Shown piece by piece: positions 1 through 10,193 of a stretch of 37,841 bases of DNA. The stretch is from Chromera velia. Lineage: Eukaryota > Sar > Chromeraceae. The stretch lies in NCBI GenBank assembly GCA_018398765.1, contig JAHBMJ010001036.1, positions 1-37,841 on the forward strand, in the 5' to 3' direction. Positions within the stretch are counted from its first letter, which is position 1; each line of letters opens with the position of its first letter. The notes below the pieces were generated by a model. It was not told where the DNA came from, searched no databases, and worked only from the letters and a program-made list of their open reading frames with translations. The position numbers and the translations under genes are program-made.

Positions 1-557
1 ATGGGTTAGAGAAGGAGTTCGTAGAAAAGTTAGTGAGCTTCAAGGTGAGAAACAAATTAAGTAGGCGTGGACAAGCTGGACAAAGGAGGTGGTGCTGGGC
101 AGGTGACTGGTTGGATCTGGTCGGTCGTGGCATACCGACATCTATGCATGTTTCTCAACTGATTAATGCAGGCCTGAGTACTCAGCCAAAGAACTGAGCG
201 TGGACGTCAGTTTGGCGGACGGGCATGTGTGAGGGGCGTGCCGGGGGCTGAGACGTCGGGCTGTACATGTGGCGGCGCGAGAGGTGCTGCCGGGGCGTGA
301 GCGCGCATAGTATAGGTACCGGGACTGGCTTGGAGACGGCTTGCCGCCGGGCCACGACAATGGAAAGAGCGCGCGCGATCATATCGATTTTAGTGAAGGC
401 TGCTATGGGACGAGGCCAAATAAATGCAGTTAATGGTTCGAGCAGCCTGGTGCATGAAGTAATCAACAGACTGTTTGACTGGCTAGATTGAACACTGACG
501 CTTCTAGGTTAGACGTACCTTCGGACCACCATATAGCATTGTACTATTCATCTTATA
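1..557. other. Non-coding flank, nothing recognised
   Basis: No frame here looks like a conserved protein, and I see no RNA gene or repeat. Short open frames exist on both strands but have no supporting splice signals or domain motifs. The stretch ends where the 35-bp minisatellite begins. Confidence 0.5.
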
Positions 558-2712
558 TACCCGATTGCCTTCCCTATTTCGGCCTTCCTGCCTGCCCGAT
601 TGCCTTCCCAATTTCGGACTTAAGTTTTTGCCTGCCCGGCGATTGCCTTCCCTATTTCGGCCTTGCATTAGTGTTGCAGTGTCGCACTAGGTGTTGCGTT
701 GTTGTTGCAGTGTTGCAATTGTGTTGTTACAGTTGTAGTATCAAAACGAATCTGCCGGATTGCTTTCCCAATTTCAGCCTTCCTGCCTGCCCGATTGTCT
801 TCCCGATTTCGGCCTTCTTGCCTGCCCGATTTCCGTCCCGATTTCGGCCTTCCTGTATACCTGCCCGATAATCATTGCCTTCCCCATTTCGGACTTCCTG
901 CCTGCCCGATTGCCTTCCCCATTTCGGACTTCCTGCCTGCCCGATTGCCTTCCCCATTTCGGACTTCCTGCCTGCCCGATTGCCTTCCCTATTTCGGCCT
1001 TCCTAGCTGTATGCCTGCCCGATTGCCTTCCCCATTTCAGCCTTCCTGCCTGCCCGATTGCCTTCCCGATTTCGGCCTTGCGTTAGTGTTGCAGTGTTGC
1101 ACTAGGTATTGCGTTGTGGTTGCAGTGTTGCAATTATTATGTTGCAGTTGTAGTATCAAAACCAATCTGCGGGATTGCTTTTCCAATTTCGGCCTTCCTG
1201 TATGCCTGCCCGATTGCCTTCCCCATTTCGGCCTTCCTGCCTGCCCGATTGCCTTCCCCATTTCGACCTTCCTGCCTGCCCGATTGTCTTCCCTATTTCG
1301 GCCTTGCGTTAGTGTTGCAGTGTTGCACTGAGTGTTGCGTTGTGGTTGCAGTGTTGCAATCATGTTGTTGCAGTTGGAGTATCAAAACCAATCTGCGGGG
1401 TTGCTTTTCCAATTTCGGCCTTCCTGCCTGCCCGATTGCCTTCCCTATTTCGGCCTTCCTGCCTGCCCGATTCCCTTCCCAATTTCGGCCTTCCTGCCTA
1501 CCCGATTGCTTTCACAATAATTTCGGCCTTCCTGCCTACCCGATTGCCTTCCCTATTTCGGCCTTCTTGCCTGCCCGATTGCCTTCCCAATTTCGGACTT
1601 AAGTTTTTGCCTGCCCGGCGATTGCCTTCCCTATTTCGGCCTTGCATTAGTGTTGCAGTGTTGCACTAGGTATTGCGTTGTTGTTGGAGTATTGCAATTG
1701 TGTTGTTATAGTTGTAGTATCAAAACCAATCTGCCGGATTGCTTTCCAATTTTGGCCTTCCTGCCTGCCCGATTCCCTTCCCCATTTCGGCCTTCCTGCC
1801 TGCCCGATTTCCGTCCTGATTTCGGCCTTCCTGTATGCCTGCCCGATTGCCTTCCCCATTTCGGCCTTCCTGCCTGCCCGATTGCCTTCCCTATTTCGGC
1901 CTTGCATTAGTGTTGCAGTGTTGCACTAGGTGTTGCGTTGTTGTTGGAGTGTTGCAATTGTGTTGTTACAGTTGTAGTATCAAAACCAATCTGCCGGATT
2001 GCTTTCCAATTTTGGCCTTCCTGCCTGCCCGATTCCCTTCCCCATTTCGGCCTTCCTGCCTGCCCGATTTCCGTCCCGATTTCGGCCTTCCTGTATGCCG
2101 TCCCGATAATCATTGCCTTCCCCATTTCGGACTTCCTGCCTGCTCGATTGCCTTCCCCATTTTGGACTTCCTGCCTGCCCGATTGCCTTCCCCATTTCCT
2201 AGCCCATTTCGGACTTCCTGCCTACCCGATTGCCTTCACCATTTCGGCCTTCCTGCCTACCCGATTGCCTTCCCAATTTCGGCCTTCCTGCCTGCCCGAT
2301 TGCCTTCCCCATTTCGGACTTCCTGCCTGCCCGATTTCCGTCCTGATTTCGGCCTTCTTGTATGCCTGCCCAATTGCCTTCCCCATTTCGGACTTCCTGC
2401 CTGCCCGATTGCCTTCCCAATTTTGGCCTTCCTGCCTGCCCGATTGCCTTCCCCATTTCGGCCTTCCTGCCTGCCCGATTGCCTTCCCAATTTTAGCCTT
2501 CCTGCCTGCCCGATTGCCTTCACAATTTCGGCCTTCCTGCCTACCCGATTGCCTTCTCTATATTTCCGCCTTCTTGCCTCCCTGATTGCCTTCCAAATTT
2601 TGGCCTTGCATTAGTGTTGCAGTGTTGCACTAGGTGTTGCGTTGTTGTTGCAGTGTTGCAATTGTGTTGTTACAGTTGCAGTATCAAAACCAATCTGCCG
2701 GATTGCCTTTCC
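558..2712 (+). repeat. 35-bp minisatellite array with ~105-bp spacer modules
   Basis: The basic unit is 35 bp with the core 'cctgcctgcccgattgcc', followed by 'ttcc(c/t)(c/a/t)atttcggcctt'. Roughly forty copies are arranged head to tail, with point variants such as cttc for cctt and gacttcc for gccttcc. Six copies of a second module of about 105 bp interrupt the array, starting near 664, 1079, 1305, 1643, 1903 and 2605. This module is T/G-rich (gttgcagtgttgcacta...) and always ends in a 'caatctgccggattgcttt'-like junction back into 35-mers. Different numbers of 35-mers separate the modules, so this is a higher-order repeat. All six frames are partly open only because 35 is not a multiple of 3 and the unit lacks stops. 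The proline/cysteine-rich translations are not evidence of genes. The same 35-mer family recurs inside introns between 30.6 and 37.2 kb. Confidence 0.93.
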
Positions 2713-3136
2713 CTAGCTCTGACAAATTTAAGATAGACGTAGCGGGTAGTAGCGTGAGGCCTAGACGGAACCAATCAATCAATCAATCAACAGGACACCA
2801 TTAAATAACTTAACACTTGTCACTACGTGCCAGGCCACTTAATTAATCTTTTTTTTATGTGTGCGGCGCACTAAAGATTTTTCTAAAGATTTTTGGTAAC
2901 GGTGCCATAATAATTCATAAGTGATTTAGTGGTGCCGTAGAGCACTGTCGCCGTTTTATCTTATAGACTAGCTTATATAAATATTGATTGATTGACTATA
3001 GAGGTCGTCTCCACAAACGGCAAAGGGGTGTACCTTCTCTACAAAAAAATATGGAAATCGCATATGGAAATCTATGGGAAAAGTTATAATTCTTTCATAA
3101 AAAAATGTTTTTCAAAATGTGACAAAATATGAGGGA
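2713..3136. other. AT-rich intergenic DNA with AATC-type simple repeats
   Basis: No gene is visible. The stretch has a short (aatc)n run near 2772-2790 and a matching gattgattga run near 2985-2996, with A/T homopolymers between. It ends at the outer boundary of the retrotransposon LTR. Confidence 0.5.
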
Positions 3137-3411
3137 TGAAACGAAACCATAGCTAGCACGAGGCTTAGATAACAGATTAGAAGGTCTGTTCCTAGAAGCG
3201 TTCCCTAGAAGTCCTACTTCAAAGTCCGGTTCTCCTGATAGTCAATCTGGATGCCATGAACACAAGCCGTCCTGAAGCTATATCGATTGGAGTAGCTACG
3301 GGCGCGCACGCTTTCACTCGGTCCCGCAAGTCAGGCTCATGCGTTTTCTCAATGCCACCGACCGGCCCACGCCAACGCTTAGAGGCGGCGCGGCTACGAG
3401 CATTCACGTCA
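3137..3411 (-). repeat. 3' LTR of the chromovirus
   Basis: A direct repeat of 9919-10193 with eight substitutions and no gaps. It starts tgaaacg and ends acgtca on the plus strand, giving the TG...CA termini expected of an LTR. Because the polyprotein is on the minus strand, this left copy is the downstream (3') LTR. The internal DNA next to it is G-rich on the minus strand (gggaggacggg), a possible but weak polypurine tract. Confidence 0.93.
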
Positions 3412-4553
3412 TACATGCCCGTCCTCCCAAGGCGTGTGTCCACACACGATCTCAGATCTCGTACTCAATTTCAATCGCTTCATTTCTCCTTGATGCTCTT
3501 TCCTTTCTCCCTCGCATCAGATTCGAATCACACAAGAAGTCGGTATGCAAAGACACTACCACAAGCGTGTGCGTGGAGTGCCAACCATTCATCTTGAACA
3601 TCGCTGCCTCAAGCAAACAAGAACGGGATGACGGCGCGTGCAAGCGATTGGTCACCACAAGAAGCTTCATGAATCTGTCACTGCACATGAGCTCATGTAG
3701 AGATCGCCCCACAGCCAGTCATACACTTTCACTCATCATCCATCCACTCACTCTGCAAACAATGAATGACGACACCACAGGCACTCAAGAGGCGGTGTCT
3801 GCGCAGTGGAGCTCTCCTCCCGCAAAGTGGTTCTGGTTCGGCATGCATCAGGGAGAAAACACCAGAAACACTTTCGCAGTCGGAAAAGACAAAGAGATCC
3901 TGCGAATGCACATGCCAACTCGCTTCAGAGAGGAGGTACGCAAGAATACACAGAGAGAGATCAAATGTGCATGAGAAGATAAGAATCAAGACACAGAGAA
4001 AAGAATCTGCATCGAGATGCATTAAAAGAAGAATAAAGAGAGATAGAAAAACATGAGAGGAAGTGTCCTCGAGTCATTCTATTCAGCGTCAGTGTGTTAG
4101 TGCGTCAATCAGTGTGTCAGTGCATCAATCAGTGTACACCTCTCCCTCCTCACGGAAGAAGTGCGTTAGCAACTTCTCAAGCTGTTGTCTGTATTTCGTT
4201 TTCCTTCTTTTTCTTTCCACTTTTCCTTTGTTTTCATTCCTTCTTGTTCCACCTTTCGTTCGCTAAGCCTTTCATTTCTTCTTCTTCTTCCCTTCATTCT
4301 CTTTCTTTCATTCATTCATTCATTCATTCAATCATTCTTTCATTCACTCTTTCCTTCTTTTCTTTCTTTCCTTCTTTCTTTCTTTCTTTCTTTCTTTCTT
4401 TTTCTAAGCAGCAAGGCGCAAGAAAGTCAAGGAAAAGGGTGAGGAAGGATGGATTGACGAGAGCAAAGCAGATGACAAGAGCAACACAAAGAGAAAGAGA
4501 CAAACATGAATGTTCCCATGACACCCTTGTTTCTTTCCCCATCTCCTTCTTCG
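3412..4553. other. Non-coding 3' region of the retrotransposon
   Basis: About 1.1 kb separates the pol stop codon from the 3' LTR. I see no env-like gene on the element's own strand. An open antisense frame (plus strand, 3339-3974) starts inside the LTR and has no recognisable domain. The part nearest pol is a strongly polypyrimidine plus strand, so purine-rich in the element's sense, and ends in microsatellites. Confidence 0.6.
4306..4408. repeat. (CATT)n / (TTTC)n microsatellite
   Basis: Consecutive cattcattcatt units grade into ttct/tttc repeats. On the element's sense strand this is a long GAAA-type purine tract just downstream of pol. Confidence 0.9.
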
Positions 4554-7076
4554 TCATCGAAGTCTGCGGAGCTCCTTGAAGGCCTTGATCGCGTCCTTCG
4601 CGTTCTTGAGGTTCTCAGGCGGCTCCCAAGTTGCTTCAGTCTCCGAGTATCCCTTCCAAACCACATGATAATCCAGCGTCCTCCCTTTCCCTCGCATGTC
4701 AACGACCCTATCGACCTCCCACTCCGCCTCCTCGAATCTTGGCAAAAGAACACGGGGTGGAGGGTCTTCGGGGGAGACAGGGTACGCCTTCATGTAAGAG
4801 ACGTGGACAACTGGATACTTCCTGACTCCAGCGGGGAACATGAGCTCATTACTCACCTCCCCCACCTTCTTGTCAATCTCGAACGGCCCATACCAAATGT
4901 GACTCAGCTTGGCTTTCCGTTCGGAAGGAAGACGCTCACTCTCGAAAAATTTCCGGTGCACTAGCACCCAGTCTCCTGGAACGAAAGTCGCTTCCCTTCT
5001 CTTCTGGTCGGCCTTCCTCTTTGCCTCTTCATTCGCTCTCTCAAGTCGCTCCTTCACCTCTTCAAGGAGGGCCTGACGGCGCAGATGAAAGTCTTCCGCT
5101 GCCGTCGCTGTGCGTCCTGCAACCAGTAGAGACGGGAAAGTCCTTGCCTCAAAGCCGTAAAGAACTGCATGCGGTGTTGCCTTCAAACCCGAGTGTGTAC
5201 TTGAGATGCACGCAAACTCAAGCGATGGCAGAAGCTTGGGCCATTCGGATTGATGATCTCCACAAAAACATCGCAACATTGTCTCCAGCGTTCGGTTGTA
5301 AATCTCGCTCTGCCCATCCGTCTGAGGATGCCCGGATGATGACATCATCAGGCGGGTCCCTGCCAGTTTGTGCAGTCCTCTCCAGAACTCCGCCATCCAC
5401 CTTGGGTCTCGATCTGACACAATCTCCAATGGGAGACCGTGGGAGCAGACAATATGATCATAAAAGAGGTGCGCTGCTCCTTCTGCAGTGATCGTCGTCG
5501 CACACGGAATCCAGTGCGGTCTCTTGGACAAACGATCAACCACAGTCAGAACTGAGTCCACCCACTCACCTTGAAAGTGTACACGTGGGAGGGCACAGAC
5601 AAAATCCATCGAGACCGAATCGTAAGGCCGAGCAGGAACAGGCAAGGGTTGCAAAAGTCCGAAGGGCTTCTGATTCGCCTGCTTGTTCCGGAGGCACGCG
5701 TCGCAGCGAGGAACATAGGCGGCGACTGAAGAGAACATGTTCGGCCAGTAGAAGTCTTCAATCAGTCGCAGGTAGGTTTTCTCAATCGCCAAATGTCCTG
5801 CGCCTGGGACGTCGTGGCACTCAAAGATCAGATTTCTCTGCAATTTCTTCGTAGGGATGGCCAACCTGTTCTTGTAGTAGAGAAGTCCGTCTCTCATCTC
5901 CATATGTGACAGTCGAAAGCGCAAGAAAGGCGGCGGCTCCTCTCGCTTCTGTCCCTGAGCACGCGGAGACAGAAAGAACAGGGCATCTCGAAAGAATTTG
6001 TCTTCTCGGTAGCCATCTCTGACTTTCTGGAGAAACTCTTCATCTGGAAGGAGTCTGCTGCTGGTCTGCAAACAAATTTCACAACCCATCGCTGCGTGTG
6101 CTTTCTCTGAAGGGGGACGCCGAGACAAGGCGTCGGCGAGTGTGTTCTTCGCACCTGGGAGGTACTTCAGTTTCACCCCCAGCTCCTGAAAGAAAGACAT
6201 CCATCTCCTCACACGTCCTCGAGCCTCTGCGTAAGATGCTGTCAAGTCGAGTGTCTTGAGGCTCTCATGGTCCGTCCACACTGTCGTCGTCTCACTGACG
6301 TACGGGCGCCAGTATTTGAGGAGAAAGATGGCAGCAAGCAACTCCTTCTCTCTGATGGGATAGTTCCTCTCCTCCTTCGTCAGCGTTCTCGATGCGAAGG
6401 CCACCGGACGGAGCCAACCAACACACGGGTCCTGCTGCATCAATGCACCTCCGAGTGCATTCCTCTGCTCAGACATGTCCCCGAAGATCTTAAATGGGCG
6501 TTCAGGATCGGGGATGTACAGGGAGGTGATGTTGATAATCGCCTCCTTCAGTGAGCAGAAGGCTGTCTTCATCTCCTCCGTCCACTTGAACTTCATTCCC
6601 TTCTTCAACGCCTTCGTCAGGGGCTGCGCGATCGACGCAAAACCTCTCACAAACTTCCGAACCCAATTGGCTGCCCCGAGAAAGATTCGCAGCTCGTGTA
6701 GGTCCTTTGGATCCGGCCAGTCTCGGATCAGCTCGAGTTTCAGGCGTTCGGGCATGATGCCCTTCGCGTCGATGACAAACCCCAGGAAGTGGGTGCTGTT
6801 GATGAAGAACTCGCACTTTTTGATCTTGACGTAGAGATTGTTCGCTCTCAAGAGATCCAGTACCCACTTGACGTCCTTCACATGCTGTGCCAGTGTCCGG
6901 CTATACACAAGGATGTCGTCGATGAAGACGATGACGCACCGGCCCAGTGCAGGTCGCATCGCAAGCGTAATCAGTCGCATGCTTGCGGGCGGTGCATTTG
7001 AGACCCCGAATGGCATCACCAGCCACTCAAACGTTCCCCACCTGGTGACGAAAGCCGTCTTGTAACTGTCTCCCAT
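4554..7076 (-). CDS. pol: Chromovirus Pol, C-terminal part: reverse transcriptase, RNase H, integrase, chromodomain
   Basis: 840 codons in the same frame as the upstream gag-pro part, separated only by a TAG and four codons. Numbering from the first Met, RT continues from the conserved GD.YKTAF block, with catalytic FIDD at 51-54. RNase H has acidic residues D200, E245, D269 and D315. The integrase zinc finger is H421, H428, C458, C461. The integrase core is D491, D555, E591, giving the D-D35-E spacing of retroviral integrases. A GPY/F-like module lies near 728-757, and a chromodomain (about 787-838, VVWKGY and TWEP motifs) ends the protein. Chromodomains in this family target integration to modified chromatin. 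All catalytic residues seen are intact. The stop is TGA. The Met used as the start is only the first after the nonsense codon and is unlikely to be a natural start. Confidence 0.93.
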   Translation of the reverse strand: MGDSYKTAFVTRWGTFEWLVMPFGVSNAPPASMRLITLAMRPALGRCVIVFIDDILVYSRTLAQHVKDVKWVLDLLRANNLYVKIKKCEFFINSTHFLGFVIDAKGIMPERLKLELIRDWPDPKDLHELRIFLGAANWVRKFVRGFASIAQPLTKALKKGMKFKWTEEMKTAFCSLKEAIINITSLYIPDPERPFKIFGDMSEQRNALGGALMQQDPCVGWLRPVAFASRTLTKEERNYPIREKELLAAIFLLKYWRPYVSETTTVWTDHESLKTLDLTASYAEARGRVRRWMSFFQELGVKLKYLPGAKNTLADALSRRPPSEKAHAAMGCEICLQTSSRLLPDEEFLQKVRDGYREDKFFRDALFFLSPRAQGQKREEPPPFLRFRLSHMEMRDGLLYYKNRLAIPTKKLQRNLIFECHDVPGAGHLAIEKTYLRLIEDFYWPNMFSSVAAYVPRCDACLRNKQANQKPFGLLQPLPVPARPYDSVSMDFVCALPRVHFQGEWVDSVLTVVDRLSKRPHWIPCATTITAEGAAHLFYDHIVCSHGLPLEIVSDRDPRWMAEFWRGLHKLAGTRLMMSSSGHPQTDGQSEIYNRTLETMLRCFCGDHQSEWPKLLPSLEFACISSTHSGLKATPHAVLYGFEARTFPSLLVAGRTATAAEDFHLRRQALLEEVKERLERANEEAKRKADQKRREATFVPGDWVLVHRKFFESERLPSERKAKLSHIWYGPFEIDKKVGEVSNELMFPAGVRKYPVVHVSYMKAYPVSPEDPPPRVLLPRFEEAEWEVDRVVDMRGKGRTLDYHVVWKGYSETEATWEPPENLKNAKDAIKAFKELRRLR

Positions 7077-7088
7077 TGCAATGCGGAG

Positions 7089-9806
7089 CTAGTGGAAAAA
7101 CTGACACAAATCCAGCTTCGTGAACCATCTCTTTCCAAAGAGGGTCTCCATCAGCTCCTCTGCACGCGGGAGTGGGAATGTGTCCTTCACCGTCACCTTG
7201 TTGAGAGGCCTGTAGTCGATCACCATTCGGAAGGTGCCATCCTTCTTCTTCACAAAGAATGCCGGCGGACCAAAGGGGGACGTCGAAGGACGAATGAACC
7301 CCCTGTCCACATAGTCCTTCAACTGCTTTTTCATCTCTTCCAACTCTGCATAGGAGAGGCGATACGGAGGCTTCGCAGGAGGCCGAGCCCCTGGCTCCAG
7401 TTCGATCTTGAAGTCCAGGTCTCCCCTCCTGGGTGGGAGCTTCGGAATCTCATCCGGAAACAACTCCTCGTTCTCCTCCAAGATCTCCCTTGCTGCAGGG
7501 TGCAGGGAGGGAGATACCATCACTTTCTCATATTCACAAAAGGGGGACTTCCTTTCCTGTATCCCCTCCTTAGTTCTCGGGTCGACTTCGACCTCTCCCA
7601 CCTCCTCTCTCCTTTCTCTCTCAACCTCCGTTTCTTCCTTCTCTCTCTCAATTCTTTCCAATCTGCAGAGAAAGAAAGGCGCTCCTTTTTTCACTTCTCT
7701 CGTGGCCTCTCTGACAGTCATGGGTCCATCTATCCGAGAACTCTTCTTCTCAGGAGTGGTATTCCCTCGAAGGAGGATCCTCTTTCCTTCGAAGTCGAAC
7801 CACAATTTCTTCATTTTCGGACGAAAAACAGGATCACGGTCTTCACACCACCGCATCCCAAGAAACAAATCATATTTCTTGAGATCGGTGAGAGTGAAGC
7901 TGACCTGATCCTCGTATTCGTCAATCTTCAGTCGACACCCATCCGCGGGAACATACTCGGACACCTGGTGAGACGGGTCCCCTGCAAGTGCTCCCTCGCA
8001 ATCAGTCGGCCTCCCAAACCTGCGGACAGGAAGGCCATGCGAATGAGCAAAGGAAGCAGACATGTAATTCTCATCTGCTCCCGGGTCAAACAGGATCGTG
8101 ACAGGGGTGTCGTTCACCGTCCCGCGAAGGCGCATCAAAACGGGTCGACGTCTGCCATCACCTGGGCGTCGGGATGGACGCTGTCCGCGCCTGCCTGCCG
8201 GTCCTTTCTGTGTTGCCGTGCTGTTCACGGTTCTTGTCTGCTGCAGAGGAACAGAGGGAAAAGAGGTTGGTGCAGCGTATTCATTCTCGAAAGGAACGGA
8301 GGCAACTGGGTCGACTGACCGGGGAAGCTGAGTACCTGGCGGCCTTTGAGGGCCGTCACTTTCCCTCAGAGTCTCTTTCTGAAGGGGTGCTGCGGTTGAC
8401 CTCAAGTGGTCGGTCTCATGCGCTTCCCCGTTTCTGGACTCCGGCAAGCGTTGGGGGAACGAGTGCACACGGTTGCAGTGGAGAACGTTGGGTCCTCTCC
8501 CATGGGTGACCCATGCATCGTCCTCTCTCTCCCCCGTTGCCCTCACTGGGCTCTCGCCGTGTCTTCGAGCATCATCTCTCAAATCCGCATCCCTCTCTCT
8601 CTCCTCATCCTCGTCTCCCCAATACTCATCCTCATACTCGTCCTCTTCAGCTTCGAGACGGGCGGGACGCACACCTGGCCATCTCCACGGAGGCCGCTGC
8701 CCCGAATTTCGGCCCTGACCGTAGGGAGGCTGGCGTCGCCCCTGCCCGTTCTGTCGTTGATCATACCCCCCCCACTGCCTGCGAGGAGGATACTGCTGCT
8801 GCTGCTGACTCCTTTGGTTACCCCGGGGCGGAGGGACCCCATACTGTTGGTTCTGAATCATTTGCCTCTCTCCACCCCTTTTCCAATCATTCCTCCTGCC
8901 GCCACTGGGTTGGCTGCTGCGGGGGCCCGGGCAGTCGGACTGAATGTGCCCCCTCTCTCTGCACAAGTAACAACGGCCTTCTCTTCTCAGCTGCTGCTTC
9001 TCAGCTCGAGAGAGAGCACTCAGGTCCATGGGGACTGGTTCTCCGTTCTTCTTTTGCCCCCCATTTGACTGCCCATGGTTCCAATGGTTTCCTCTGTTCC
9101 CCCCCGCAACTCTCTTCTCTGCTTTCAGTGCTTCTGTGATCAGCTTCGGCAATGTGTCTGGTTTGGGGTGAACCCGTCCGATCTCATCGGACACCGCTTT
9201 GGGGAGACCTGCCTTGTAGTCGTACATCAAGTCTGTCTGAGTCACGTCCGTCAACCGGCGCGCGATCCCCCTGAACTCGTCCGTGTAATCCCATACCCCC
9301 TTCTTCGCACAGATCTGTCTAATCTCGGATCGGAGGGTTTCCTGGACGTTGGGGTCAGGGAAGCTGCGGTACAACGCCTCTTTCAGTCCCTCCAACGACG
9401 TGATGGGGATTCCTTCTGCCCTGGCCTCCTCTGCCAGCTTCATCTGGAGGGTCGGCGAGAGATAGGTCACTGCGATGGGGGCCTGCTCCTCTGGAGGAGT
9501 CTTCGTGATGTGGTACAGGTTCTGCCACAAGGCAATCCAAGTGTCCACATCCTCGGCCTTCTCCGAAAAGATTTCGGGCTTCTTAGGCTTCACGCTGGGA
9601 GGCGGAGAGGGACGCGAAACATCGCCAGAATGGCTCTGGAAGGAGGACTGAGCGAGAGAACTCTGTTGTCCTAACTGAGCTTTCAACTCAGCAATTTTCT
9701 GCTGTTGGTGTTCCGCAATCACCGACAGCTGCTGCACTCGGTTCAAAAGTTGCTCAAACCGTTCCTGGAGTGCAGCCTGGGCCTGGGGATTTCCTACCAG
9801 GTCCAT
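7089..9806 (-). CDS. gag-pol: Chromovirus Gag-protease-reverse transcriptase N-terminal part, ended by an in-frame TAG
   Basis: 905 codons. Residues 10-50 are a Q-rich coiled coil, and about 65-235 are the retrotransposon Gag domain. A single zinc knuckle follows at 279-292 (CYLCRERGHIQSDC, CX2CX4HX4C), then a Q/R/P-rich linker and an acidic stretch at 385-410. The aspartic protease motif FDPGADENY sits at 573-581. DPG replaces the commoner DSG/DTG; related Ty3/gypsy elements also use DPG, so this need not be a lesion. RT begins near 800 (RPPAKPPYRLSYAE, then FFVKKKDGTFRMVIDYR) and reaches TKLDLCQFFH, where TAG interrupts it. The next codons (LRIA.GD) continue the RT domain in the same frame, so one C-to-T change in a Gln codon explains the stop. 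The ATG at 9806 lies 112 nt inside the 5' LTR, a normal leader length. Gag and Pol share one frame without a frameshift. Confidence 0.93.
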   Translation of the reverse strand: MDLVGNPQAQAALQERFEQLLNRVQQLSVIAEHQQQKIAELKAQLGQQSSLAQSSFQSHSGDVSRPSPPPSVKPKKPEIFSEKAEDVDTWIALWQNLYHITKTPPEEQAPIAVTYLSPTLQMKLAEEARAEGIPITSLEGLKEALYRSFPDPNVQETLRSEIRQICAKKGVWDYTDEFRGIARRLTDVTQTDLMYDYKAGLPKAVSDEIGRVHPKPDTLPKLITEALKAEKRVAGGNRGNHWNHGQSNGGQKKNGEPVPMDLSALSRAEKQQLRREGRCYLCRERGHIQSDCPGPRSSQPSGGRRNDWKRGGERQMIQNQQYGVPPPRGNQRSQQQQQYPPRRQWGGYDQRQNGQGRRQPPYGQGRNSGQRPPWRWPGVRPARLEAEEDEYEDEYWGDEDEERERDADLRDDARRHGESPVRATGEREDDAWVTHGRGPNVLHCNRVHSFPQRLPESRNGEAHETDHLRSTAAPLQKETLRESDGPQRPPGTQLPRSVDPVASVPFENEYAAPTSFPSVPLQQTRTVNSTATQKGPAGRRGQRPSRRPGDGRRRPVLMRLRGTVNDTPVTILFDPGADENYMSASFAHSHGLPVRRFGRPTDCEGALAGDPSHQVSEYVPADGCRLKIDEYEDQVSFTLTDLKKYDLFLGMRWCEDRDPVFRPKMKKLWFDFEGKRILLRGNTTPEKKSSRIDGPMTVREATREVKKGAPFFLCRLERIEREKEETEVERERREEVGEVEVDPRTKEGIQERKSPFCEYEKVMVSPSLHPAAREILEENEELFPDEIPKLPPRRGDLDFKIELEPGARPPAKPPYRLSYAELEEMKKQLKDYVDRGFIRPSTSPFGPPAFFVKKKDGTFRMVIDYRPLNKVTVKDTFPLPRAEELMETLFGKRWFTKLDLCQFFH

Positions 9807-9918
9807 CTCTTACGATCTCTCAACCTCAGTCTGTCAACATGTTGAAACACTTCAATCTGCGCTTCTGACTCCACTCAGAAGCTTCTCAGCCCTTGCCGAA
9901 CGAGGCCCTGCTAGCACA

Positions 9919-10193
9919 TGAAACGAAACCATAGCTAGCACGAGGCTCAGATAACAGATTAGAAGGTCTGTTCCTAGAAGCGTTCCCTAGAAGTCCTACT
10001 TCAAAGTCCGGTTCACCTGATAGTCAATCTGGATGCCATGAACACAAGCCGTCCTGAAGCTATATCGATTGGAGTGGCTACGGGCGCGCGCGCTTTCGCT
10101 CGGTCCCGCAAGGCAGGCTCATGCGTTTTCTCAACGCCACCGACCGGCCCTCGCCAACGCTTAGAGGCGGCGCGGCTACGAGCATTCACGTCA
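9919..10193 (-). repeat. 5' LTR of the chromovirus
   Basis: Direct repeat partner of 3137-3411, upstream of gag in the minus-strand orientation. It would contain the element's promoter and the R region, but I cannot place either. The 112 bp between it and the gag ATG form the leader. Confidence 0.93.

Larger units (their letters stand above)
3137..10193 (-). mobile_element. Near-complete Ty3/gypsy chromovirus LTR retrotransposon
   Basis: Two direct repeats of 275 bp (3137-3411 and 9919-10193) bound a minus-strand gag-pol frame. Domain order is Gag with zinc knuckle, protease, reverse transcriptase, RNase H, integrase and a C-terminal chromodomain. That order places it in the chromovirus branch of Ty3/gypsy (Metaviridae). 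The LTRs begin TG and end CA. I count eight mismatches between them (about 97% identity), so the insertion is fairly recent but not brand new. No exact 5-bp target duplication is evident: 'aggga' lies directly outside the left end and also 2 bp outside the right end. A canonical TGG-starting primer binding site is not seen next to the 5' LTR. One in-frame TAG at 7089-7091 interrupts reverse transcriptase, so the copy is probably dead on its own. About 1.1 kb of non-coding DNA lies between pol and the 3' LTR. Confidence 0.95.

Noticed and set aside
558-2614. Long Pro/Cys/Leu-rich open frames (for example a 259-residue frame at 1835-2614 and antisense Gly/Arg/Gln-rich frames)
   Set aside because: They are translations of the 35-bp minisatellite. 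The same peptide words appear in several frames because 35 is not a multiple of three, and no start context or splice signal supports them.
558-2712. CRISPR array as an explanation of the 35-bp repeats
   Set aside because: Units are contiguous without unique spacers, and the setting is eukaryotic, with introns and a chromovirus.
3339-3974. 211-residue plus-strand frame antisense to the retrotransposon 3' end
   Set aside because: It begins inside the LTR, has no recognisable domain, and its composition looks like chance openness. Kept only as a remark in the 3' region entry.
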